DNA from: Azoarcus sp.
GTDB taxonomy: Bacteria; Pseudomonadota; Gammaproteobacteria; Burkholderiales; Rhodocyclaceae
Assembly: GCA_031258035.1 (NCBI GenBank)
Contig: JAIRNL010000226.1
Span: 1-33,461, forward strand
Direction: 5' to 3'
Length of the DNA: 33,461 bases
The notes below the pieces were generated by a model. That model was not told the origin of the DNA. It was given only the letters and a program-made list of their open reading frames with translations, and searched no databases. Below, piece by piece: positions 22,394 to 31,100 of the stretch. Numbering within the stretch: position 1 is the stretch's first letter; the number at the start of each line of letters is the position of its first letter. A program made the translations under genes and the position numbers.

Positions 22394-24409
22394 ATGACAT
22401 TCGATCAACCGCGCCCCTTGCGCCAGTCGATGAGCTGGTTGCACACCTGGTCCGGGTTGTTATTGGGCTGGTTGCTGTTTGCCATTTTCGTGACCGGCAC
22501 CCTGGCTTATTTCCGCAACGAGATCACTTTCTGGATGCAGCCGGAACTGCACCGCGCGCGGCCCGTGCCGACGGAGGAGATCGCTTTCGGTCGCGCCCTC
22601 GCCCTGCTCGCGCGCGAAGCGCCCGACGCACAACAATGGTCGATTACCCTGCCCGGTTCGCGCAATCCGACGCTCGGATTGGGCTGGCAATCCCCGACGG
22701 CGGAAAACCGCCAGTCCGCTCCCGGCGCCTCGCGCGGCGAGGGCGACGCCCGCCAGGAAAACCGTCGCCGCGAACGGGGCGCGGAGGGCGGGCGACCAAC
22801 GGAAAGCGGACGCCCGTCGCTGGATTCGTCGGCGGAAAGCCGTCCGCCCTCTGCCGGTACGGCGCGTGAGCGCCCGGACAGGGGAGAGGCGCGCGGCGAG
22901 GACGATGCTCGTCGGGAAAACCGCCGCCGCGAGCGGGGCGCGGAAGGCGCGCGGTCTCCGGACGCCGGATCGCAATCGGAAGCCGGGCCCCAACAGCAGC
23001 GACCGGAGGCACAGCGCCAGGGCGCCGGGCCGCAGCGCCAGCAAGGCGGCGGCGGTGGCGGTGGTGGCGGCGGGCGCGGCCCGCGCCTCGTGCTCGATCC
23101 GGAAAGCGGCGAGATACTCAGTGCCCGCCCCACCGCGGGTGGCAATTTTCTCTACCGCTTTCATTTCGAGCTTTACGGCATCGACCGCATCTGGGCGCGC
23201 TGGATCGTCGGCATCGCCACGATGTTCATGTTCGTGGCGCTGATAAGCGGCGTCATCGTCCATCGCCGGATTTTCAAGGACTTTTTCACTTTCCGCCCCG
23301 GCAAGGGCAAACGCTCGTGGCTGGACGCGCACAATGCCAGCAGCGTGCTTTCGCTGCCGTTTCATCTCATCATCACGTTTTCCGGGCTGGTGCTGTTCGG
23401 CAACATGCTGGTGCCCACCGCGTTCCAGAGCGCCTATCCGGGCGGCGCCGACGGATACCGGGAAGCGATGCGCGCGCGCATGGCCCCGTCGGCCATGCCG
23501 CAGCCCTCGGGCGAGCGCGCGCCGCTGACCGATCTGGCTGCGCTCGTCTCGGCGGCGCAAGAGAACTGGGGCGGCGAGCGGGTGGGGAGCATTACCATCA
23601 CCCATCCCGGCGACCGCAATGCGGTGGTCGAATTGCGCCAGATGGACTATCCCGGCCTCACGGGCGGGCGCAACATTCCGAGCCTGCGCTTCAATGGCGC
23701 GACAGGCGAGCCGCTTGCCGCGCCCGTCCCGCGCGAGACGAGCGTGGTGCAGGCGATCGGCAGCGTGCTCAACCTGTTGCACCGGGGGTTCTTCGCCACG
23801 CCGACGCCGCGCTGGTTGTTGTTTCTCTCCGGCATCGGCGGTTCGCTGATGATAGCCAGCGGGCTGGTCATGTGGTCGGTCGCGCGCGCCCGGAAATCGT
23901 CCGAGCCGGCGCGCACGCCCTGGGGGCATCGCCTGGTCGAGGTACTGAACATCGCCGCCATTGCCGGTCTCATGGTCGCCATCGCCGTCCATTTCTGGGC
24001 CAATCGCCTGATTCCCGCCGATTTGCCCGGGCGCGCCGATTGGGAGATCTACGCCTTTTTCATCGCCTGGGCCGCGATGTTCGCGCATGCCATCCTGCGC
24101 CCCCCCAAGGCGGCGTGGGTCGAGCAGCTCGCCGGCGCGGGCGTGCTGTCCGCGCTGCTGCCGCTCGTCAATGCGGCCACGGGCGGCCTCGCGCTGCCGG
24201 GCAGCATCGGCCATGGGCTGGGACTGCTCGCCGGCTTCGATCTTTGCGCGCTGGTCATGGGAGCGGGACTGCTTTTTTCCGCCTATAAAGTCGCTCGCCA
24301 CACGCCGCGCCTGCGCGTTGCCTCGCCCCGGACTGGAGAAGGAACCGACCCCGGGCCGGCGGCGCCCGATGGCTCTTTATCCGAAACCGTTGAGGAGAAA
24401 GCGGCATGA
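22394..24409 (+). CDS. PepSY-associated membrane protein with a long disordered insert
   Basis: 671 aa, inner membrane. The N-terminal helix LHTWSGLLLGWLLFAIFVTG (about 16-35) and the later ones (LVGIATMFMFVAL-like segment near 275, a HNASSVLSLPFHLIITFSG helix near 320, LLFLSGIGGSLMIASGLVMW near 475, then three more) fit the PepSY-TM / PiuB family. In that family these proteins are thought to reduce or release iron in the periplasm. Unusually, residues about 105-230 are a Glu/Arg/Gln-rich insert with two copies of an ENRRRERGAEG unit, ending in ten Gly. This insert replaces a short loop in ordinary members and makes the protein about 150 residues longer. The stop overlaps the next start (ATGA). 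Confidence 0.85.
   Translation: MTFDQPRPLRQSMSWLHTWSGLLLGWLLFAIFVTGTLAYFRNEITFWMQPELHRARPVPTEEIAFGRALALLAREAPDAQQWSITLPGSRNPTLGLGWQSPTAENRQSAPGASRGEGDARQENRRRERGAEGGRPTESGRPSLDSSAESRPPSAGTARERPDRGEARGEDDARRENRRRERGAEGARSPDAGSQSEAGPQQQRPEAQRQGAGPQRQQGGGGGGGGGGRGPRLVLDPESGEILSARPTAGGNFLYRFHFELYGIDRIWARWIVGIATMFMFVALISGVIVHRRIFKDFFTFRPGKGKRSWLDAHNASSVLSLPFHLIITFSGLVLFGNMLVPTAFQSAYPGGADGYREAMRARMAPSAMPQPSGERAPLTDLAALVSAAQENWGGERVGSITITHPGDRNAVVELRQMDYPGLTGGRNIPSLRFNGATGEPLAAPVPRETSVVQAIGSVLNLLHRGFFATPTPRWLLFLSGIGGSLMIASGLVMWSVARARKSSEPARTPWGHRLVEVLNIAAIAGLMVAIAVHFWANRLIPADLPGRADWEIYAFFIAWAAMFAHAILRPPKAAWVEQLAGAGVLSALLPLVNAATGGLALPGSIGHGLGLLAGFDLCALVMGAGLLFSAYKVARHTPRLRVASPRTGEGTDPGPAAPDGSLSETVEEKAA
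22731..22949 (+). repeat. Two 60-bp direct repeats inside the PepSY gene
   Basis: Copies at 22731-22790 and 22890-22949 are identical at 52 of 60 positions (about 87%), in the same reading frame, 159 bp apart. Most differences are at third codon positions. They encode the two ENRRRERGAEG units of the insert. Confidence 0.85.
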
Positions 24410-24693
24410 GCCTCTTGTGCCTTGTATTGAGTTTTTGGGGATTCGCGGCGATCAGCGCCAGCATGGATCGGCACGCCAAGGAGATTTTTTCCGCGCCCGG
24501 CTCGCCGCGCGCGCGCCGCCTGCGCCTGGCGGCCGGTTACGTCCTGCTGGCTCTGGCTCTGCCCCCGGCCATTGCCGCGCACGGCCTCTCCATCGGCATC
24601 GCCGTCTGGTTCGGGGTTCTCGCCCTGGCTTCCACCGCGCTCGCGCTGTTGCTGAGCTGGCGACCGCGAATCCTGCGCTGGGCCTTGCGCTGA
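24406..24693 (+). CDS. DUF3325 small membrane protein
   Basis: 95 aa, three hydrophobic segments (about 2-18, 42-58 and 63-85). The third member of the DUF3649 / PepSY / DUF3325 trio, of unknown molecular role. It begins at the ATGA overlap with the PepSY gene, so translation is probably coupled. It converges on pldA with an 18-bp gap; only a weak ACCG/CGGT stem is seen there. Confidence 0.8.
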   Translation: MSLLCLVLSFWGFAAISASMDRHAKEIFSAPGSPRARRLRLAAGYVLLALALPPAIAAHGLSIGIAVWFGVLALASTALALLLSWRPRILRWALR

Positions 24694-24711
24694 GACCGGC
24701 GCGGGCGGTTT

Positions 24712-25902
24712 TCAGCGCACCAGCGATACCCCGACCCGGATTTGCGGGTGGCGCGACTCGTTGTATTCGAGCAGCGTCTGCCCGTAACCGTTGAAATACT
24801 GCACGTGGAAAAAAGTGCCGACGCCCGAAAAAATGCTCGTCCGCAGCGGGTAGGAAAGGTCGAGCTGGGTGCTGCCGACGCCGGCGGTGCCGCGGCGCAG
24901 GATCGCGGTGAGCATCAGGGCGGAATCGCGCCCGATGCGCAGCCCGAGCTGACCGTAACCGCGATAGCGGGCGATGTCGCGGTTGTCGCTCTTGTCCATG
25001 TAATGCAGGACTTTTGGCTCGATGCCGATGTAGGTTTTGCCGTCGGGCAGGTGATAGCGCAGGTCGGCGCGCGCGAACCAGGTGTCGATGCTGCGCGACT
25101 CCGCCCCGTCCCGGCCGTTGGATTCATGCTCGTAGCCGGCAGCCAAAGCCAGGGAGTCGCCCAGGGGCGGGTTGATGGCTTTCCACTGGAAGAACAGCGA
25201 GGGGCGGAAACTGGTGTCGCGGAACGGCTTGGATTCGGATTCGAGATCCCACAGCGAAGTCTGGGTGAACGCGAAATAAAGCCCCTGGATCACCGGCAGG
25301 TTCCGGGAGATCACGCTGCGGGTGTCGAACAGGCGGTAGCGAAAGCTGAGTTGGTAGCGCGCCGATTTCGGGTGCTTGCCGCCGAGCACGATGTACAGGG
25401 GCTCGTGGAAGCCCAGCGGCGTCGGTTCCACCACGGTATCCGCGGCGGTGGCGGGGGCGATGATGTCGGAATCGGCGACGGCCGCCGCCATGGCGGCCTG
25501 CGCCTGCCGGCCCTCGGGCACCGGGGTCGCCGGCGCGGCTTCGAGCAACAGGCGGGCGCTGTCGGCCTCGGGCAGCGTCAGCGCGACCACGCCCTGGATT
25601 TCCAGCGGCCATTGCCCGAAATAACGTTGCCGTGACGCGGCGGGAGCGCCCATTGCCGTCAGTTCCGTCGCCACGTGCGGCCCGTCGCCGGGCAGTTCGA
25701 TCAGGGCGGGCAGGCGGTGCGGCCAGCCCTTTTCGCCCGGCTCGCCGATGACGATGACCTCGAAAGTCTGTCCGGGCATGACCTTGGGCGTGGGCGCGGC
25801 CAGCAACCAGTCCGCCGCGCGCGCGGGCGCTGTCGCGGCGACAGCCAGCAGCAGCGCCAGAAGTGCGGCGCGCGGGCCGCGATCCGGTTGGGGGTTTCGC
25901 AT
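24712..25902 (-). CDS. pldA: Outer membrane phospholipase A
   Basis: Hydrolyses acyl ester bonds of phospholipids that reach the outer leaflet; calcium-dependent and active as a dimer. 396 aa. Signal peptide of about 28 residues (cut after APARA), an N-terminal extension of ~130 residues absent from the E. coli enzyme, then the barrel. The active site reads YEHESNGRDGAESRSIDTW: His259 and Ser261 match His142 and Ser144 of E. coli, while the position of Asn156 is Asp273. The last strand ends in VGVSLVR. ATG 25902 is chosen because AGGA lies 8 bases upstream; ATG 25911 and the long frame to 26238 lack support. Confidence 0.85.
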   Translation of the reverse strand: MRNPQPDRGPRAALLALLLAVAATAPARAADWLLAAPTPKVMPGQTFEVIVIGEPGEKGWPHRLPALIELPGDGPHVATELTAMGAPAASRQRYFGQWPLEIQGVVALTLPEADSARLLLEAAPATPVPEGRQAQAAMAAAVADSDIIAPATAADTVVEPTPLGFHEPLYIVLGGKHPKSARYQLSFRYRLFDTRSVISRNLPVIQGLYFAFTQTSLWDLESESKPFRDTSFRPSLFFQWKAINPPLGDSLALAAGYEHESNGRDGAESRSIDTWFARADLRYHLPDGKTYIGIEPKVLHYMDKSDNRDIARYRGYGQLGLRIGRDSALMLTAILRRGTAGVGSTQLDLSYPLRTSIFSGVGTFFHVQYFNGYGQTLLEYNESRHPQIRVGVSLVR

Positions 25903-26119
25903 GGTTTTCATCCTGGAATGCTGGAAGATGCCAATCGTAAGCATCCCTGGGCCGTCTTGGGAGGCCCTGGACGACCCAGGGCGCTCTTTTCTCGTCATTG
26001 CGACCGGGATCGATTTCCAGCGTGTAAAAACAAGCTCTTCGTCACTGAGAATCGCTGGCTTGCCCGCTTGCGGAATCGGCCGTGACCGTAAGCCATGGAA
26101 TTGGCTGGGCCACGAGGGT
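25903..26119. other. Intergenic region between rpn and pldA
   Basis: 217 bases without a gene. A small GCCCTGG/CCAGGGC stem followed by CTCTTTT lies near 25972-25998 and could end plus-strand transcripts, but no plus-strand gene reads into it. I see no clear pldA promoter. Confidence 0.4.
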
Positions 26120-26335
26120 TCAATGAAGCCGCAGGGAGTGGATTTCGGCTTCGGAAAGACCTGTGATGATCTGGATGGTCTTGACGGAAAGATTTTCGGC
26201 CAGCGCCTTGCGGGCCAAGGCCAGTCGCTCTTCTTCACGGCCTTCTTCCAAACCTTCTTCCCGGCCTTCTTCCCGGCCTTCTTCCCGGCCTTCTTCCCAG
26301 CCGATCCGTTTCAGTTGTTCCGCAATCGTCACCAT
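26120..26335 (-). CDS. Probable internal small protein of rpn (RpnS-like)
   Basis: Within rpn and in the same frame, ATG 26333-26335 is preceded by AAGGAG with only 3 bases between; the next codon is GTG, at a spacing of 6. Either start would give a 70-71-aa C-terminal protein (MVTIAEQLKRIGW, the REEG repeats, then the LSVKTIQIITGL tail). In studied Rpn systems such an internal product inhibits the full-length nuclease. The ribosome binding site is one of the best in this window, although no gene starts there in the ordinary sense. Confidence 0.55.
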   Translation of the reverse strand: MVTIAEQLKRIGWEEGREEGREEGREEGLEEGREEERLALARKALAENLSVKTIQIITGLSEAEIHSLRLH

Positions 26336-27070
26336 TTTCTCCTTGTACTCGTCGGGCGACAGGTGGATCAGCCGTTCGGTGAATCCCCTGGGGTCGACCG
26401 TGTTGCCCGTTTGTAGCAGGTAATTCAGCAAGGTTTCCAGTTGTTCGTCGGTGGCGCTGGCGATCCGCAGCAGACAGGAGAGCGGTTCCAGCAGTTCAGC
26501 CAGGTCTCGCTGCCAGATGTGTTTCTGCACCAGTTCGAGCAGTGCGATCCGCTTGTGCCGCAGTATCTCATCGTCGGGAATTGCCGTCACGTCGACCAGG
26601 GGGAAAGGGTTGCCGTAGAGCGCGCGCGCCGCCTCGGCGTCGGCGAAGTTCTCCAGCCAGTCGGTGCCGTGGGGGTAGGGACGAACCTGCCCATGGTAGA
26701 ACAGGAGGGGGATGACCAGCGGCAGTTTTTTGGGGCCCCGGCCCTTGTTCTTGTCGAGATGGGCTTGCATGGCGAGGAGGCAGTAGCGCATGAGGCGAAA
26801 GGCCATCAGCGGGTCGGGCGTGCTCTGGTGCTCGATGAGGCAGTAAATGTAGCCGTCGCCCCGCGTGGTCCCGAGCGAGTAGAGGATGTCGGAGCAGGCG
26901 GTGCGCAGGGCCGGTTCGATGAAGGAGCCGGATTCCAGCCGCAGGGTGGCGAGGTCGCAGAGCGCGCGCAGGGAAGCGGGCAAATGGATGTCAAGGAAAT
27001 CCCGCGCCGTTTCGGGGTGGCCGAGGAATTTCCTGAAAAGCGCGTCGTGCGGCGTCGTCGGGCGGGACAT
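26120..27070 (-). CDS. rpn: Rpn family nuclease (PD-(D/E)XK, transposase_31 type)
   Basis: 316 aa. The N-terminus TTPHDALFRKFLGHPETARDF and the nuclease core (SDILYSL, then YIYCLIEHQSTPDP) mark the recombination-promoting nuclease family, once labelled transposase 31. These are DNA endonucleases, and recent work links them to phage defence. Catalytic residues are probably Asp in SDILY and Glu in IEHQS. The C-terminal part has a 12-bp-period repeat giving REEG units (about residues 259-282), then a helical end. ATG 27070 has a weak ribosome binding site. No terminal inverted repeats are seen, so it is not an intact mobile element. Confidence 0.87.
   Translation of the reverse strand: MSRPTTPHDALFRKFLGHPETARDFLDIHLPASLRALCDLATLRLESGSFIEPALRTACSDILYSLGTTRGDGYIYCLIEHQSTPDPLMAFRLMRYCLLAMQAHLDKNKGRGPKKLPLVIPLLFYHGQVRPYPHGTDWLENFADAEAARALYGNPFPLVDVTAIPDDEILRHKRIALLELVQKHIWQRDLAELLEPLSCLLRIASATDEQLETLLNYLLQTGNTVDPRGFTERLIHLSPDEYKEKMVTIAEQLKRIGWEEGREEGREEGREEGLEEGREEERLALARKALAENLSVKTIQIITGLSEAEIHSLRLH
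26229..26300 (-). repeat. 12-bp tandem repeat in rpn
   Basis: Six units with a 12-base period, plus-strand unit CCTTCTTCCCGG. Three are exact (26253-26288) and the others differ by one to three bases. The period keeps frame and encodes the xEEG repeat. Such arrays vary in number between Rpn homologues. Confidence 0.85.
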
Positions 27071-27242
27071 GGGCTTTCGTGCCGGGGGGCGATGAAGGAA
27101 GGATCATGCCAACACGCCATGCTTTTGGCAAGGCCGCGTCGATGCGGCACAGGAGGTAAGTTATCCCACGTCGCTTCTCGCCTCGGCCCGGCGCGCGCCG
27201 GGGTGGGGCATAATCGAGCCCGTTTCGTTGGCGAGGTCGATC

Positions 27243-28094
27243 ATGCCCGAGTCTTTGGCCGTATTGCTTCAATATCTGTTGCCCAAGCGGGCGCTCACAT
27301 ACCTGGCTGGCAAGTTCGCGTCCTGGCGCGGCGGCGCGCTCACGACGGCGGCGATTTCGGCCTTCGCGCGCCATTACCGCGTCGCCATGGGCGAGGCCGC
27401 CGTGCCCGACCTGAACGCCTATGCCAGTTTCAACGATTTTTTCACCCGCGCCCTGCGTCCGGGGCTGCGACCGCTGGCCGATGCCGATCTCGTCTGCCCG
27501 GTCGACGGGGCGATCAGCGAGTTCGGCGCCATCATGGGCGGACAGATTTTCCAGGCCAAGGGACATCGCTATTCCACCCTCGCCCTCGTCGGCGGCGATG
27601 CCGAACTGGCCGCGCGCTTCGAGAACGGCAGCTTCGCCACCCTTTACCTGGGGCCGGGCGATTATCACCGCATCCACATGCCCCGCGCCGGGCGCCTCAG
27701 CCGCATGATCCATGTGCCGGGCAGCCTGTTTTCGGTCAATCCGGTCATGGCCCGCCGGGTGCCGGGACTGTTCGCCCGCAACGAGCGGGTCGTGTGCATT
27801 TTCGAGTCGGCGGCGGGGCCGTTCGCGCTCGTGCTGGTCGGCGCGACGATCGTCGGCAGCGTGGCGACCGTCTGGCATGGCGTGGTGACGCCGCCGCGCC
27901 ATCGCCGCATGAGCATCTGGAACTACGACGATGCGGGCCCCGAACTGGCTCAGGGCGCGGAGATGGGACGTTTCATGCTCGGTTCGACCGTGGTGGCGCT
28001 GTTTGCCCGCCCGGAAGTGTCTTTCTCCCCGGCGTGGGAGCCGGGCGGCCCGGTGCGCATGGGCGAAGCGATGGGCAACTTCGGCGCAACCTGA
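27243..28094 (+). CDS. psd: Phosphatidylserine decarboxylase proenzyme
   Basis: Makes phosphatidylethanolamine at the inner membrane. 283 aa; the enzyme cleaves itself at LGST (in GRFMLGSTVVALF, near residue 250), whose Ser becomes the pyruvoyl cofactor. The Asp and His of the self-cleavage triad are in CPVDGAISE and DYHRIHMPR. ATG 27243 has GAGG 8 bases upstream; five codons above it are unsupported. A CATAAT at 27209-27214 may be a -10, but no good -35 goes with it. The stop lies 14 bases before recB, an unusual partner. Confidence 0.95.
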   Translation: MPESLAVLLQYLLPKRALTYLAGKFASWRGGALTTAAISAFARHYRVAMGEAAVPDLNAYASFNDFFTRALRPGLRPLADADLVCPVDGAISEFGAIMGGQIFQAKGHRYSTLALVGGDAELAARFENGSFATLYLGPGDYHRIHMPRAGRLSRMIHVPGSLFSVNPVMARRVPGLFARNERVVCIFESAAGPFALVLVGATIVGSVATVWHGVVTPPRHRRMSIWNYDDAGPELAQGAEMGRFMLGSTVVALFARPEVSFSPAWEPGGPVRMGEAMGNFGAT

Positions 28095-28108
28095 CGCGGT
28101 CGCGCGCG

Positions 28109-31100
28109 ATGAAGCCAGCACCTGTCGCCCTCGATGCGTTCGCCTGCCCGCTCGATGGCATCGCGCTGATCGAGGCTTCCGCCGGCACCGGCAAGACCTG
28201 GAACATCTGCGCCCTTTACCTGCGGCAGTTGCTCGAAAAGGCGCTGCCGGTCGGCCGCCTGCTGGTGGTGACTTTTACCCGCGCCGCCACGGCCGAGCTT
28301 GCCGCCCGCATCCGGGAGCGCATCGTCGCCGCCTTGCGGGCGCTCGACGGCGTCGACCCCGGCGACGATCCTTTCGTCCCCGCCCTGATCGCCGCCGCGC
28401 GCGCCGCCGGCGTGGATGCGTCCGAGGCGCGCCGGCGCCTGCAAAACGCCCTGGCCGCGTTCGATGAGTCCGCCATCTTCACGATCCACGGCTTCAGCCA
28501 ACGCGCCCTGGCTGATGCGCCGTTCACGGCGGGGCTGCCCCATGCGCTCGAAGTGGGCGAGGACGACAGCGATCTGCGCCTCGAAGTGACGCAGGATTTC
28601 TGGCGGCGCGACGTTGCGGCCGTCGATGCGGCGCTGGCTGCCCATCTGCTGGCTTGCCGCGACAGCCCGGAGCGTTGGGCGCAATGGCTCGGGCAAGCGC
28701 AGGCCCGCCCCCTGGCTCAGGCGCGATGGGACGAAGAAAGCGCGGACGAAGCCGGCCCGCTATCGGCGGCGCTCGTCGCCGCCTACGACGAAGCCCGTCG
28801 GCTCTGGCGCGATGTCGACGCCATCCGGCAGGCGTTCGAGACCGCCGACGGACTCCACAAGGGAACCTACAAACCCACGGCGCTCGACGCCGCCTTCCGG
28901 CAATGGTCGGCATGGCTGGCTTCGGGCGACGCGCTCGCCGCCCCCGAGGCGGACGACAAACGCCGCCTGCTCGGCATCGACACCCTCGCGGCCAGGACGA
29001 ACAAAGGCCATGCCACGCCCGCGCACCCCTTCTTTGCCGCCGCGCAAAACCTGCTCGACGCGCGCCGGCGGCTCGACGAAGCACTGGCTGCGGCGCGCCT
29101 GCGGCTGCTGCGCCGCTTCATCGAAGAGGCCGGCGCCGAATTGCGCCGCCGCAAACAGCGCGAACGCCGTCTCGCCTTCGACGACATCCTGTGGAACATG
29201 CACGACGCCCTTGCCTGCGGGCGGCACCCGGGGCTTGCCGCCGCCCTGCATGCGCGCTACCCGGTGGCGCTGATCGACGAGTTCCAGGACACCGACCCGC
29301 TGCAACTGGCGATCTTCCGGCGCATCTATGCCAGCGAAGGCCGCCATGGCGACCTTTTCCTCGTCGGCGACCCCAAGCAGGCGATCTACAGCTTCCGCGG
29401 GGCCGACCTCCAGACCTATCTCGGCGCGCGCGCCCTGGCTGATGCGTACTACACGCTGGACACCAATCGCCGCTCGGCCCCGGCGCTGGTTTCGGCCTGC
29501 AACGCCCTGTTCGGCGGCAACAGCGAAGCATTCATGGCGGCGGGGCTGGACTTTCGGCCCGTGCGCCCCCATGCGCCGACGCAATGCCTGGACGACCGGA
29601 CGCCCTCGGGCGGCGAGGCCGCCCTGCGGCTGTGGCGCATCCCGCGCGACGAACGCGACCACGAAGATGGCGCCGCCGCCGGCGGCGAACGCCTGAACCG
29701 CCAACAAGCGTTCGAGCGCGCCGCCGCCGCCGCCGCCGCCGAAATCGCCCGCCTGCTCGCGGCGGGCGGGCGAGGCGAAATCCGCATCGGCGAGCGGGCG
29801 CTGGCGCCGGACGACATCGCGGTGCTGGTACGCACGCACAAGGAAGGCGCGCGCATGAAAGCGGCCCTGGCTCGCCATGGCGTGGGCAGCGTCGAACTGT
29901 CGCAGAGCAGCGTATTCGATTCGCGCGAAGCCGAAGAACTGGAGCGGGTCTTGCTGGCGATTGCCGATCCGGCGCGCGAGCGCCTGCTCAAAGCCGCGCT
30001 GGCGACGGTGCTGATGGGATGGGATGCCGCCGCGCTGGCTCGGCTGGCTGACGACGACGACGGCGTCGTCGGGCAATTCGGACGCTTCGCCGGCTGGCTC
30101 GACGATTGGACGCGGCGCGGCTTCGCCTTCATGCTGTGGCGCTGGATGGACGATGCCGGCGTGGCCGCCCGCCTGCTCGCCCGCGACGACGGCGAGCGCC
30201 GACTCACCAACCTCCTGCACCTGGCCGAACTCCTGCAACAGGACGCGGGCCGCGCCTCGCCCGCCATCCTGCTCGGGACGCTCGCCCGCCGCCGCGCCGC
30301 CGGCGGCGGTGGCGGCGACGACGCCCTGCTGCGGCTGGAATCCGACCGCAACCTGGTGCGGATCGTCACCATCTTCCGCGCCAAGGGATTGCAATACGGC
30401 ATCGTATTCTGCCCGTTTCTTTTCGATGGCCACGACGCGGGCGAACGCGGCGACTCGCCGATGCGGCTCTGGCACGACGATGCCGGCGGGCAGGTGGCGG
30501 ACTGGCGGCGCGCCCCGCCCGACGAAGACCGCATCGAAGCGCGCCTGGAAGACGAACGCGATGCCGAAACCCTGCGCCTCATCTACGTGGCCCTGACCAG
30601 GGCCGTGCACCGCTGCTATCTCACCGTCGGCTGCTACGCCAAGTCCGGGAACTACAAAGAGAGCGGCCACAGCCTGCTCAACTGGCTGGCGGTCGGCGCG
30701 GGCACGACCGCCGCCGCCTGGCGGAGCAAGGACTACACGCCGGCCGGGATCGACGCGCACTGGCGCGGGTTGGCCTCATCCAGCGGCGGCGCGATCGCGC
30801 TCGACGAACTCCCTTCCGGAGAAGGCGAGCCCCTGATGCCGGATGCCGGAGAAGCGGCCTTCTCCGCCCCGCGCCCCCCGCGCCTGCCGGTCGGCTGGCG
30901 GCTGGGCAGCTTCAGCGCCATCGTCTCGGGCGCGACCCATGAAGACGCGGCCCGCGACCACGACGCCCGGATCGAACCGCCCGACGCCGTGGCGGACGCG
31001 GACGCCGCTCCGCCGCCGGACGACGACATCCTGCGCTTTCCGCGCGGCGCGATCGCCGGCGACTGCATCCATGCCGTCTTTGAAGCCATCGACTTCCCCC

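Noticed and set aside
25972..25998. Small stem with CTCTTTT as a terminator
   Set aside because: It would act on the plus strand, where no gene reads into it; kept only as a note in the intergenic entry.
26120..27070. rpn as an insertion sequence, because the family is often labelled transposase
   Set aside because: No terminal inverted repeats or target duplication seen, and the family is a nuclease rather than a proven transposase.
26441..28108. Extension of the recB open frame about 556 codons upstream
   Set aside because: It is antisense to rpn and out of frame over psd, both of which have clear motifs. RecB homology begins at 28109.
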